Assembly (NCBI RefSeq): GCF_023701745.1
Contig: NZ_JAJOZB010000001.1
Location: 6,867,001-6,931,000, forward strand
Length of the DNA: 64,000 nucleotides
From: Streptomyces sp. RKAG293
GTDB taxonomy: Bacteria > Actinomycetota > Actinomycetes > Streptomycetales > Streptomycetaceae
Direction: 5' to 3'
Both the position numbers and the translations under genes were made by a program. The notes under the pieces are model-generated. The model saw only the letters and a list, made by a program, of their open reading frames with translations, did not search any database and had not been told where the DNA came from. Positions 18,313-25,790 of this stretch are shown piece after piece. How positions within the stretch are numbered: the first letter of the stretch is position 1; every line of letters starts with the position of its first letter.

Positions 18313-18360
18313 GGTTCAGCCCGGCCGGTTCGGTGGGATCGGCTGAACCCGGCGGATAAT
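18313..18360 (+). promoter_or_regulatory. Inverted repeat and -10-like box upstream of a short transcription unit
   Basis: GGTTCAGCC (18313-18321) and GGCTGAACC (18341-18349) are perfect 9-bp arms separated by 19 bases. GATAAT follows at 18355-18360. A matching -35 box is weak. The arrangement looks like an operator beside a promoter, or a terminator of earlier transcription. Confidence 0.4.
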
Positions 18361-18428
18361 CCGTTGCTCTGGCGGGCGGCGCCCCGCACAGTGGTGACAC
18401 CACCAACGAGGCGAGAGGGGAGCGCACG

Positions 18429-18515
18429 ATGAACGTCCAGGCCGGTCTGTCGCAGGCGTATCAGCGCTCTTCCAGTACCCGTTCCCAGCAGGGGAGCCCC
18501 GGGCAGGCCACGTAG
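18429..18515 (+). CDS. Possible 28-residue small protein or leader peptide
   Basis: ATG at 18429 follows GAGAGGGGAG and opens a 28-codon frame beginning MNVQAGLSQAYQRSSSTRSQ and ending GSPGQAT. The stop at 18513-18515 lies 24 bases before a T-tailed terminator. It is Ser/Gln-rich and has no hydrophobic segment. It contains one rare TAT tyrosine codon, which is notable so close to a tyrosine-anticodon tRNA. Coding is uncertain; the unit may instead be a small RNA. Confidence 0.25.
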   Translation: MNVQAGLSQAYQRSSSTRSQQGSPGQAT

Positions 18516-18538
18516 CCACCGGTGACGGATGTCGCCGA

Positions 18539-18575
18539 GCCGCCCGCGGGAATCCCCGCCAGGGCGGCTTTCTTT
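18539..18575 (+). terminator. Rho-independent terminator with T-tail, abutting the tRNA-like gene
   Basis: The outer stem GCCGCCC (18539-18545) pairs with GGGCGGC (18562-18568). The inner stem GCGGG / CCCGC closes loop AATC. The tail is TTTCTTT. T-tails are rare in Streptomyces, so this is a strong signal for a plus-strand transcript ending here. Confidence 0.75.
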
Positions 18576-18580
18576 GTCCC

Positions 18581-18660
18581 GGGCGAACTGGGAATCGGTG
18601 ATCCCAAGGGCCTGTAAAGCCCCCGCTTCGGCTGTGGAGGTTCAAATCCTCCTTCGCCCA
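18581..18660 (+). tRNA. Atypical tRNA-Tyr-like gene, anticodon GTA
   Basis: An 80-base cloverleaf can be folded by hand. The 7-bp acceptor is perfect (18581-18587 with 18653-18659), the D stem is GGGA/TCCC, and the anticodon arm has loop CTGTAAA with anticodon GTA at 18614-18616. A 12-base variable arm precedes a perfect 5-bp T arm with loop TTCAAAT. The variable arm fits class II tRNA-Tyr. Oddities: position 8 is C instead of the near-universal T, position 15 is T, and the 27-43 pair is A-C. CCA is not encoded. It may be functional, specialised or decayed. Confidence 0.65.
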
Positions 18661-18730
18661 CCCGGAACGACGCACGCGGAACAGCGCACGCCACTGCGGC
18701 GCGCCACGGCTACGAGGCCGTGGCGCGCCG

Positions 18731-19192
18731 TCAGCGTTTGATGGTGTGGCCGCCGATGCCCATCAGGCGGCCGGGGCCCCGGACGCCGTCCTCGTACCAC
18801 CAGAAGCTCAGGCCGATGGCGGCGACGATGAAGCCGCCGACCGAGCCGAGGGTGAGGAGCCCGCTGACGCCTTCGCCGGGCTCGCCGGGCTGCTCGCCGC
18901 CGAGGTGGTGGATGGCCAGGACCGAGACGAGCATCGAGGCGATGCCCGCCAGGGTGGTGAGCAGCCACGCCCAGCGCCGGGCTCTGGTCGCCGGGATGCT
19001 GAAGACCGTGTAGGTGAGCGACGTACGGCAGGTCTCGCAGGCGAGGGTGCACGACTGGCAGCCCTTCGGGGGCCGTTCGACGGGGATCTCGAAGGTCGCC
19101 GGCCGGTGCTGTGTGTAGTTGCTGTTACGTTCGGACGAGAGCAGGTGTGTGTACCGGGACTGGGGATATTGTCCTAATTGGCGCTTGCCCAC
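18731..19192 (-). CDS. Hypothetical membrane protein with a CxxC-type cysteine cluster
   Basis: A 153-residue protein of unknown function. The N-terminal half is soluble and holds GCQSCTLACETC near residues 45-56, a possible metal site. Two hydrophobic segments follow (WAWLLTTLAGIASMLVSVLA, then TLGSVGGFIVAAIGLSFWWY). GTG 19192 is preferred because AAGGAG lies just upstream; the frame stays open further but lacks a start signal. It is downstream of the MFS gene on the same strand. Its stop lies 70 bases from the tRNA-like gene, facing it. Confidence 0.6.
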   Translation of the reverse strand: MGKRQLGQYPQSRYTHLLSSERNSNYTQHRPATFEIPVERPPKGCQSCTLACETCRTSLTYTVFSIPATRARRWAWLLTTLAGIASMLVSVLAIHHLGGEQPGEPGEGVSGLLTLGSVGGFIVAAIGLSFWWYEDGVRGPGRLMGIGGHTIKR

Positions 19193-19238
19193 CGCGGCTC
19201 CTTGACGTCTGGTGCTGCGGGCCACAGTAAGCGCCAAC

Positions 19239-19251
19239 ATGCCTGTGGCAT
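19239..19251. promoter_or_regulatory. Palindrome upstream of the cysteine-cluster membrane protein
   Basis: ATGCC-TGT-GGCAT forms a 13-bp palindrome 47 bases before the start of the minus-strand gene. A 7-bp GCCACAG / CTGTGGC repeat overlaps it. Possible operator; regulator unknown. Confidence 0.3.
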
Positions 19252-19323
19252 AGGGAAGTTGACGATTGAAGTACGCGGCGGGCGAGGTATGGGCGGACAC
19301 GCGAGGTATCGGCCGGAGAGCCG

Positions 19324-20550
19324 CTATGCCCGGCCCTCGGAAGCCTCCGCGAGGAGCCCGGCGGCACGGTCCTGAGCGTCCCGCCCGGACCGGGGATACG
19401 CGCGGAGCGCGAGCAGCAGCGGAGGCGCGGCCGCCAGCAGGAAGCACAGCGGCAGCGGCAGCCGGTCGACGAGCAGCCCGGCGGTGCCGGAGCCCAGCGA
19501 GGAGCCCGCGTTGACCCCCGTGTTGACCCAGGCGGTGGCGCGGGTGGCGGTCCCCGGCGGGGCGAGTTCGTCAGCCGCGAGGTACGCGGTCGCCATGGTG
19601 GGGGAGACGACGGTGCCGGCGGCGGCGATGCCGAGGGCGAAGAGGACGACGGTCGGGGCGGCGCCGGTGAGGGCGAAGAGCAGGGCGAGGGCGGCGAGCA
19701 GATACGGCAGCCGGCCGGCCGCCGGGCGCCGCCAGGCGATCCGGCCGTAGAGGAGCCCGCCGATCGCGCTGCCCGCCGCGTGCGCCGCGAGGATCCAGCC
19801 GGCGGCGGAGGCACGGTCGTGGTGGTCGGTGAAGGCGACGACGTACAGCTCCATGGCGCCCAGGCAGCAGCCGAGCCCGGCCGCCGCGAACGCCGCCTTG
19901 CGGACCCCCGCCGACCGCAGCCGCGCGGCCGGGACCGAGGGCTCGCGCGCGGTGAGCAGCTTCGCGGCCGGGGACGCCGTCAGGGCGAGAGTACCGATGA
20001 GGACCAGGGTGGCGGACAGGGCGAGGCCGAGCGCGGGGCGGACGGCGACGGCGATCAGCGGTCCGGTCATGAACAGGCCCTCCTCCGCCACCGTGTCCAG
20101 GCTGAACGCCCGCTGCAGCAGGCGCTTGTCGGGAACGAGGGCGCTCCACAGCGCCCGCATGGTCGGGCCGAGCGGCGGGGTGAGGGTGCCCGCGGCCGCC
20201 GACAGGAGGGTGAGCAGCCAGAGCGGGGCACCCGGCCGCCAGGTGGCCAGACAGAGCGCGGTCAGCGCCACCGCGTACGGGGTGGCGAGGGCGGGCAGGG
20301 CGCGCCGTGCGCCCCAGCGGTCGATGAGCCCGGCACGGGCCGGGCCGAGGACGACGCTGGTCGCGGCGAAGACCGTGGTGATCATGCCGGCGGCGGCGTA
20401 CGAGCCGGTCGCCGCGGCGAGCGAGAGCAGCAGGGAGAGGGAGACGATCCCGTAGGAGAGCCGGCCCAACAGGGCGGCGGCGAAGGTGCGGCGGGCATGG
20501 GGGACCCGCAGGACGGCGGCGTAGGACGCCGCCGGGCGTGGCGAAGACAT
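19324..20550 (-). CDS. MFS transporter
   Basis: A 408-residue membrane protein with about twelve hydrophobic segments and the MFS A-motif region between helices 2 and 3 (RAGLIDRWGARRALP). It resembles sugar/drug efflux-type MFS proteins of actinobacteria (GSAIGGLLYGRIAWRRP, TRATAWVNTGVNAGSSLGS). Substrate cannot be read. ATG 20550 gives a normal start. It is alone on its strand apart from the small membrane protein downstream. Confidence 0.85.
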   Translation of the reverse strand: MSSPRPAASYAAVLRVPHARRTFAAALLGRLSYGIVSLSLLLSLAAATGSYAAAGMITTVFAATSVVLGPARAGLIDRWGARRALPALATPYAVALTALCLATWRPGAPLWLLTLLSAAAGTLTPPLGPTMRALWSALVPDKRLLQRAFSLDTVAEEGLFMTGPLIAVAVRPALGLALSATLVLIGTLALTASPAAKLLTAREPSVPAARLRSAGVRKAAFAAAGLGCCLGAMELYVVAFTDHHDRASAAGWILAAHAAGSAIGGLLYGRIAWRRPAAGRLPYLLAALALLFALTGAAPTVVLFALGIAAAGTVVSPTMATAYLAADELAPPGTATRATAWVNTGVNAGSSLGSGTAGLLVDRLPLPLCFLLAAAPPLLLALRAYPRSGRDAQDRAAGLLAEASEGRA

Positions 20551-20660
20551 GGTTGTTGTTCCTCAGGCAGAGGCGGGCAGGCCGGCGCGAAGGGCGGGCT
20601 GCGGCCTAGGCACGAGAGGTGAGGAACATGCGCGCGAGCGTAGCGCACGGCGGGCGCCGC

Positions 20661-20707
20661 GACCATGGCGCCCACCGCGCGGGAAGGCAGTGGCGGGCGC
20701 CATGGTC
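20661..20707 (-). terminator. Long hairpin terminator after the alpha-galactosidase gene
   Basis: A perfect 13-bp inverted repeat: 20661-20673 (GACCATGGCGCCC) with 20695-20707, loop 21 bases. It lies 27 bases beyond the stop of the minus-strand GH27 gene. Confidence 0.75.
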
Positions 20708-20733
20708 CGGTCCGGCGGAGCGTCCCGGGACCG

Positions 20734-22335
20734 TTATGGCAGGGTGAGTTCCAGCCGGTCCACGTTCGGTCCGCCGTTCGCGGTGGTCGCGGTCGCGCGG
20801 ACGGTGTTCGCGCCGGCCTTGAGGGTGACCGTCAGGGACGCGCTCTGCCAGGTGTTCCAGTCGCCCGTCCCGGCGAACGGATGCCCGGTGGAGACCGCCG
20901 TGCCGTTGACGGCGAGGTCCATCGGCCGGCCGGTCGTGGTCCCGTTCGCGTAGCGGAGCGTGAGCGTGGCGGGCCCCGCCTGCGCGGCGGTCACCGACCA
21001 CTGGACGTAACTTCCGCTCACGTTGTCGTAGTTGACGAAACCGCTGCCGGTGTAGCCGGTGTGGTCGGACTCCACCGCGCCCTGCGCGACGGTGGCGTCC
21101 TCGGCCTGGTACCAGCCGTCCGGCTGCGCTCCGGCACGGGAGACCCGGTAGACGACGGTGGCGTGCGACGGCACGGCCGCGCTGATCGCGCCGGTCGTGG
21201 AGCGGGTGGCCTTGGACCAGAGGTCCTTGAGCGTGTACGAGGGCGAGCCGCCGAGGCCGATCGCCGAGGCGGTGGTGGAGACCGTCGCCGTCGCGCCGGT
21301 CTCGTTGAGCAGCGCCACCGCCCGGTCGCCGTCGGCGAGTTGCTTGCTGTAGACGGCGAGGCCGCTGGTGGCCGAGACGATGGTGGCCTGCTTGCCCAAC
21401 GGGTCCTGGTCCAGGGCGATGACGTCGGTGTTCTTCAGGATCGCCTGGGTGGCGGCGGACGCCGAGCGGACATCGCTGCCGATCAACAGCGGCGCCGACA
21501 TCATGGCCCACAGGCTGAAGTGGGTGCGGTACTCGGTGGCGGTCATGCCGCCGTTGCCGACCTCGAGCATGTCGGGGTCGTTCCAGTGGCCCGGCCCCGC
21601 GTACGCGGCGAGATCGTCATTGGTGTGCACCCTGCTGATCATGCTCGACCAGTTGTCGCTGATGTCACCGGTGGTGCGCCAGAGGTTGCCGACGTCGGCG
21701 CCCCAGGTCCACACCTTGGGGTCGGTGCGGCCCCACTCGCAGATACTGTAGACGATCGGGCGGCCGGACTTCTTGAGCGCGTCGCGCATCTCCTTGTAGC
21801 GCTGCTGCGCGTCGACGCCCTGGTTGTTGCAGTTGTCGTACTTGAGGTAGTCCACGCCCCAGGACGCGAACAGGTCGGCGTCCTGCTGCTCGTGGCCGAG
21901 CCCGCCGGGGAAGCCGCCGGTGCCGTTGCAGGTCTTGGTGCCCGCGCTGGTGTAGAGGCCGAACTTGAGGCCCTTGGCGTGCACGTAGTCGGCGACGGAC
22001 TTGATGCCGTGCGGGAAGCGGGTGTGCTCCGGCACCAGGTTGCCGCTCGCGTCGCGGGTCTTCTCGGCCCAGCAGTCGTCGATGTTGACGTACTGGTAGC
22101 CCACGTCCTTGAGGCCGAGCGACACGAAGCTGTCGGCGACGCCCTTGACCATCGCCTCGTTGAAGGTGGCGCTGCACTGCGTGGTGTTCCAGTTGTTGAA
22201 GCCCATCGGTGGGGTGCGGGCCAGGCCGTTCTCCAGGGCGTGGGCGGGGGCAGCGGGGGCCAGGGCTACGAAGGTTCCGGCGGCGGCGATGGTCGCGGTG
22301 GCCAGTACGGAGCAGAGCAGGCGGTGCGGTCTCAC
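20734..22335 (-). CDS. Secreted GH27 alpha-galactosidase with C-terminal CBM35-like module
   Basis: A 533-residue exported enzyme. A Sec signal spans about 1-33 (RLLCSVLATATIAAAGTFVA, then APAHA). The GH27 domain starts at LARTPPMGFNNWN. The predicted nucleophile is D167 in YLKYDNC and the acid/base D224 in WRTTGDISDNW. The C-terminal 130 residues (YQAEDATVAQGAVE, FVNYDNVSGSYVQW, NTVRATATT) form a CBM35/CBM6-like sugar-binding module. It acts outside the cell on alpha-galactosides. The promoter reads TTGACG-17-TACCTT, and the ribosome-binding site is GGAGGA. It is divergent from the pqq operon. Confidence 0.9.
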   Translation of the reverse strand: MRPHRLLCSVLATATIAAAGTFVALAPAAPAHALENGLARTPPMGFNNWNTTQCSATFNEAMVKGVADSFVSLGLKDVGYQYVNIDDCWAEKTRDASGNLVPEHTRFPHGIKSVADYVHAKGLKFGLYTSAGTKTCNGTGGFPGGLGHEQQDADLFASWGVDYLKYDNCNNQGVDAQQRYKEMRDALKKSGRPIVYSICEWGRTDPKVWTWGADVGNLWRTTGDISDNWSSMISRVHTNDDLAAYAGPGHWNDPDMLEVGNGGMTATEYRTHFSLWAMMSAPLLIGSDVRSASAATQAILKNTDVIALDQDPLGKQATIVSATSGLAVYSKQLADGDRAVALLNETGATATVSTTASAIGLGGSPSYTLKDLWSKATRSTTGAISAAVPSHATVVYRVSRAGAQPDGWYQAEDATVAQGAVESDHTGYTGSGFVNYDNVSGSYVQWSVTAAQAGPATLTLRYANGTTTGRPMDLAVNGTAVSTGHPFAGTGDWNTWQSASLTVTLKAGANTVRATATTANGGPNVDRLELTLP

Positions 22336-22361
22336 GGCATCCTCCTCGGGTCGGCACCGGA

Positions 22362-22390
22362 AAGGTAGGAGCCCGCCGAGTAATCGTCAA
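22362..22390 (-). promoter_or_regulatory. Vegetative-type promoter of the alpha-galactosidase gene
   Basis: On the minus strand, TTGACG (22390-22385), a 17-base spacer and TACCTT (22367-22362) lie 27 bases before the start codon. GATCGGAT occurs at 22409-22416 and again at 22482-22489 in the divergent region, so a shared operator with pqqA is possible. Confidence 0.55.
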
Positions 22391-22534
22391 GAACCTTTAC
22401 AGATAGCAGATCGGATGAATACGCTCCGATTGATGGCGCTGCTGCCTGCTGTGGCAGTTCTGCTGTCACACGCGCACCAACTGATCGGATCTATCCACGC
22501 GAGGACATCACGACAGGAAGGACGGTGCACAGCC

Positions 22535-22666
22535 ATGGCCGACACGACGGAACAGACCCCGGCTCAGGGGGAGCGACCGGAGAGCCCGGCGGTCTGGAGT
22601 ACGCCCGAGTACACGGTCGTCGAGACCGCGCTCGAAGTGACCGCCTACTCGCTCGCCACTCGCTGA
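22535..22666 (+). CDS. pqqA: PqqA, precursor peptide of pyrroloquinoline quinone
   Basis: A 43-residue peptide whose Glu and Tyr side chains are crosslinked to make PQQ. The required E-x3-Y is E34 and Y38 in LEVTAYSLATR. The N-terminal half is a long hydrophilic leader (ADTTEQTPAQGERP), longer than the classic 23-30-residue PqqA, though long forms occur. The nearest purine run (GGAAGGA) is about 13 bases from ATG, a loose ribosome-binding site. pqqB begins 11 bases after the stop. The order A-B-C-D-E follows the standard operon. Confidence 0.9.
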   Translation: MADTTEQTPAQGERPESPAVWSTPEYTVVETALEVTAYSLATR

Positions 22667-22676
22667 GCCCGCCGCC

Positions 22677-23570
22677 GTGCTGCTGCGGGTACTCGGTACC
22701 GCGGCGGGCGGCGGCGTCCCCCAGTGGAACTGCGCGTGCCCCGGGTGCTCCGGGGCACGCCGCCACCCGGGGTGGCGCCGCCGCCACGCGTCGCTCGCGG
22801 TCCGCGCGGCCACCGGCCGCTGGTACATCGTCAACGCGACCCCTGACATCGGCGATCAGATCGAGGACTGCCCGGAGCTGCGCCCCGGACCCGGCGCGCG
22901 GCAGTCGCCGGTGGCCGGACTCGTCCTCACCGACGCCGAACTCGACCACACCCTCGGCCTCGCCCGGCTCCGTGAGGCCGGCGGACTGCAGGTGGTGTCG
23001 ACCGCGCCCGTACGACACGCCCTTCTGACGAAGCTGCGCCTGGGTGATGTCCTTACGCCGTACACCGTTCTGGAATGGCGGGAGTTGGGGACCGTAGCGG
23101 AGCCGCTGGCCGCCGGCTCGGACGTGGAGATCGACGCCATCCCGGTGTCCGGAAAGCGGCCGCGCTACGCCGCCGACAGCGCTCCCGACGCCTCCTGGGT
23201 CGTCGCGCTCCGGCTGCGCGACCGCACCACCGGCGCCTCCGCCGTCTACGCCCCCGCCCTGGCCGACTGGCCCGACCCCCTCCAGCGAGCCGCCGAAGGA
23301 GCCGACTGCGTCATCGTCGACGGCACCTTCTGGGACGACGAGGAGCCCCGCCGCACCGGCATTTCGGAGCGCACCGCCACCGGCATGGGACATCTGCCGA
23401 TCGACGGACCGCACGGCACCGCGGAACGCCTCACCGGCCTGCCGGGGCGCCGCCTGTACACCCACCTCAACAACACCAACCCCCTCGTGGACCCGGCCGC
23501 GCCGCAGCACGAGCTGCTGGCCGGGCTGGGCATCGAGGTGGCCTCCGACGGGATGGTGATCGAGCTATGA
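22677..23570 (+). CDS. pqqB: PqqB, metallo-hydrolase-fold PQQ biosynthesis protein
   Basis: A 297-residue metallo-beta-lactamase-fold protein; PqqB hydroxylates the crosslinked Glu-Tyr intermediate. It shows the PqqB start LRVLGTAAGGGVPQWNC, with CACPGC after it, and the fold's VLTDAELDHTLGL near residue 82. Near the end are MGHLPIDG and HLNNTNPLV. PqqB of this type lacks the full zinc motif of true beta-lactamases and keeps the zinc-binding cysteines near residues 19-24. The last bases overlap the pqqC start (ATGA). Confidence 0.92.
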   Translation: MLLRVLGTAAGGGVPQWNCACPGCSGARRHPGWRRRHASLAVRAATGRWYIVNATPDIGDQIEDCPELRPGPGARQSPVAGLVLTDAELDHTLGLARLREAGGLQVVSTAPVRHALLTKLRLGDVLTPYTVLEWRELGTVAEPLAAGSDVEIDAIPVSGKRPRYAADSAPDASWVVALRLRDRTTGASAVYAPALADWPDPLQRAAEGADCVIVDGTFWDDEEPRRTGISERTATGMGHLPIDGPHGTAERLTGLPGRRLYTHLNNTNPLVDPAAPQHELLAGLGIEVASDGMVIEL

Positions 23571-24310
23571 CGGCAGCGCCCACGACAGCAGCGGGGCCGC
23601 CCGCAACGCCCACGGACTCCGCCATCGGCATCGGGCCCTGGAGCCCCGCCGTGTTCGAGGCACGGCTGCGCGCGGTGGGGGAGGAGCGGTACCACGACCG
23701 CCACCCCTTCAATCTGCGGATGCACGAAGGGACGCTCAGCCAGGACGAGTTGCGCCGCTGGATCGCCAACCGCTTCCACTACCAGCGGCACATCCCCGTC
23801 AAGGACGCCCTGATCACCGCGAAGTTCGACACCCCCGCACTGCGGCGGATGTGGCTGCGCCGCATCCAGGACCACGACGGCTCGCGGGACGGCGAGGGCG
23901 GCATCGAACGCTGGCTCCGCCTCGGCGAGGCAGCGGGGCTCGACCGTGCGGAACTGCTCTCCGGCGCCACCGTGCTGCCCGGGGTACGTCTCGCGGTCGA
24001 CGGTTACGTCAACTTCTGCCGGCTGCGCCCCGCGCTCGAGGCCGTCGCGGCCTCACTCACCGAACTGTCCGCCCCCGACCTGATGTGCACCCGCATCGAC
24101 GCCTTCGAACGGCACTACCGCTGGATCGAACCGGACGGGCTGCACTACTTCCGTACCCGCGTCACGCAGGGCCGCCGGGACAGCGGGGAGGCGCTCGATC
24201 TGGTCATGCGCTGGGCCCGTACCCGGGACGACCAGGAGCGCGCGGTGGCCGCGCTCCGCTTCAAGTGCGATGTGCTGTGGGCGCTGCTCGACGCCGTGGA
24301 CCACGCGTGA
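23567..24310 (+). CDS. pqqC: PqqC, pyrroloquinoline-quinone synthase
   Basis: A 247-residue cofactor-free oxidase that performs the last ring closure and eight-electron oxidation to PQQ. The fold is heme-oxygenase-like. Family pieces are RYHDRHPFNLRMHEG near residue 42, WIANRFHYQRHIPVKDA near 64, and QDHDG near 100. The N-terminal 20 residues are a Thr/Pro/Ala extension. ATG 23567 overlaps the pqqB stop, and the pqqC stop overlaps pqqD, so all are translationally coupled. Confidence 0.92.
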   Translation: MTAAPTTAAGPPATPTDSAIGIGPWSPAVFEARLRAVGEERYHDRHPFNLRMHEGTLSQDELRRWIANRFHYQRHIPVKDALITAKFDTPALRRMWLRRIQDHDGSRDGEGGIERWLRLGEAAGLDRAELLSGATVLPGVRLAVDGYVNFCRLRPALEAVAASLTELSAPDLMCTRIDAFERHYRWIEPDGLHYFRTRVTQGRRDSGEALDLVMRWARTRDDQERAVAALRFKCDVLWALLDAVDHA

Positions 24311-24579
24311 CGACCGCGATGAGCGACGACTGGCGGCCCGCGCTCGCCCCCGCCATCCTGCTGCGCCGCGACCGGGTCCGTTCGACGGACCTGCTGGTGC
24401 TGCCCGAGCGGGTCGTCGTGCTGAGCGGCCGGGCGGGCGCCATCGTCCGGCTCTGCGACGGCGGCCACAGCGTTCCGGAGATCGTCGGCGAACTCTCCGG
24501 ACGCTTCCCCGGCGCACCCGTGGCCACGGACGTACCCGTCTTCCTCGACCGGCTGCGGGCGGAGGGCTGGCTGCGATGA
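24307..24579 (+). CDS. pqqD: PqqD, peptide chaperone
   Basis: A 90-residue RiPP-recognition chaperone that delivers PqqA to PqqE. Typical pieces are LLRRDRVRSTDLLVLPERVV near residue 18 and LCDGGHSVPEIVGEL near 49. GTG 24307 overlaps the pqqC stop. It is a separate gene, not fused to pqqC or pqqE as in some species. Confidence 0.9.
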   Translation: MTTAMSDDWRPALAPAILLRRDRVRSTDLLVLPERVVVLSGRAGAIVRLCDGGHSVPEIVGELSGRFPGAPVATDVPVFLDRLRAEGWLR

Positions 24580-25790
24580 CCACCCCCGCCACCCCCACCG
24601 GATCCACCGCCTCCGCCGCCCCCGCCGGATCCGAGACGTCTGGATCCGCGACGTCAGAACCCGCGGTGCCGCGCCCCTGGGCGCTGCTCGCCGAACTCAC
24701 CCACGCCTGTCCGCTGCACTGCCCGTACTGCTCCAACCCCCTGGAGCTGAAGGCCCGTTCGCAGGAGCTGGCGACCGGGGACTGGCAGGACCTGATGCGC
24801 CAGGCCGGGGAGTTCGGCGTCGTGCACACCCATCTGTCGGGCGGCGAGCCACTGTTGCGGCCGGATCTGGAGGAGATCGTCACCGCCGCCGAATCCGCCG
24901 GGATCTACACCCAGTTGGTCACCAGCGGCACCGGGCTCGACGAGGCCCGGCTCGGCGCGCTCACCGCGGCCGGGCTGCGCAGCGTCCAGCTGTCCGTGCA
25001 GCACGCGGACCCGGCGGCCTCGGACCGGATCGCCGGCAGCCGCTCCTTCGCGGCGAAGGAACGGGCGGCCGCGCTGGTGCGCGCCGCCGGACTGCCGCTC
25101 GGCCTGAACGTCGTCCTGCACCGCGACAACCTGGACGCCCTGGACGCCCTCGTCGAACTGGGCCTGGCCTGGGGCGCCGACCGGATCGAACTGGCCAACG
25201 CCCAGTTCTACGGGTGGGGCCTGCTGAATCGTGCCGCGCTGCTGCCCTCCCACGAACAGCTGGCCGTGGCACGGGACGCGGTCGACCGGTGGCGTACCCG
25301 GCTCGGCGGCCACCCCGACCTGGTGTGGGTGGTGCCCGACTACTTCGACGGCGTCGCCAAACCGTGCATGGGCGGCTGGGGCGCGGTCTCGCTGACGGTC
25401 TCTCCGGACGGCACCGTCCTGCCGTGCCCGGCCGCCGCCACGCTGCCCGGTCTGGACGCGCCGAACATCCGGGACCACACCCTGGAGTGGATCTGGGACC
25501 GGTCCCCGGCCTTCAACCGCTATCGGGGCACCGCTTGGATGAGCGACACCTGCCGGTCCTGCTCCCGCCGGGACGAGGACTTCGGCGGGTGCCGGTGCCA
25601 GGCCTTCGCCCTGACGGGCGACGCCGCCCGCACCGACCCGGCCTGTGGTCTCTCCCCGGACCACGGCCTGGTCCGCGCGTTCGCCCGGGAGGGCGGCGCC
25701 GACGGCCCGGCTCCGTACGTCTACCGGTATCCCGGGCGGACGGCGACCGGGTGGCCCGATCGCCGGGGGGTCAGTCGGTCCGGCCGGTGA
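24576..25790 (+). CDS. pqqE: PqqE, radical SAM PqqA crosslinking enzyme
   Basis: A 404-residue radical SAM-SPASM enzyme that joins Glu and Tyr of PqqA. The cluster motif is CPLHCPYC with C45, C49 and C52. SAM-binding HLSGGEPLLRPDLEEI follows near residue 89. SPASM auxiliary-cluster cysteines appear in KPCMGGWGAVSL, LPCPAAA, DTCRSCSRRDEDFGGCRC and DPACGLS. The first 32 residues are a low-complexity Thr/Ala/Ser/Pro extension. The last 20 bases overlap the stop of the opposing LysE gene. No pqqF protease follows. Confidence 0.92.
   Translation: MTTPATPTGSTASAAPAGSETSGSATSEPAVPRPWALLAELTHACPLHCPYCSNPLELKARSQELATGDWQDLMRQAGEFGVVHTHLSGGEPLLRPDLEEIVTAAESAGIYTQLVTSGTGLDEARLGALTAAGLRSVQLSVQHADPAASDRIAGSRSFAAKERAAALVRAAGLPLGLNVVLHRDNLDALDALVELGLAWGADRIELANAQFYGWGLLNRAALLPSHEQLAVARDAVDRWRTRLGGHPDLVWVVPDYFDGVAKPCMGGWGAVSLTVSPDGTVLPCPAAATLPGLDAPNIRDHTLEWIWDRSPAFNRYRGTAWMSDTCRSCSRRDEDFGGCRCQAFALTGDAARTDPACGLSPDHGLVRAFAREGGADGPAPYVYRYPGRTATGWPDRRGVSRSGR

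Larger units (their letters stand above)
18100..18580. other. 481-base stretch with regulatory features but no large gene
   Basis: Between the SAV_915-like gene and the tRNA-like gene I find no large protein-coding frame. The stretch holds the promoter region of the minus-strand gene, a 9-bp inverted repeat (18313-18349), a GATAAT box (18355-18360), a possible 28-residue ORF and a T-tailed hairpin ending five bases before the tRNA-like gene. Confidence 0.6.

Noticed and set aside
18461..18694. Open frame on the minus strand containing VGEGGFEPPQ
   Set aside because: This phrase is the usual mistranslation of the antisense strand of a tRNA T arm and acceptor. The frame covers the tRNA-like gene and has no start signal.
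25771..25790. Frameshift at the end of pqqE because it overlaps the LysE gene
   Set aside because: Both frames keep their family features, and a 20-base convergent overlap is common in dense actinobacterial DNA.
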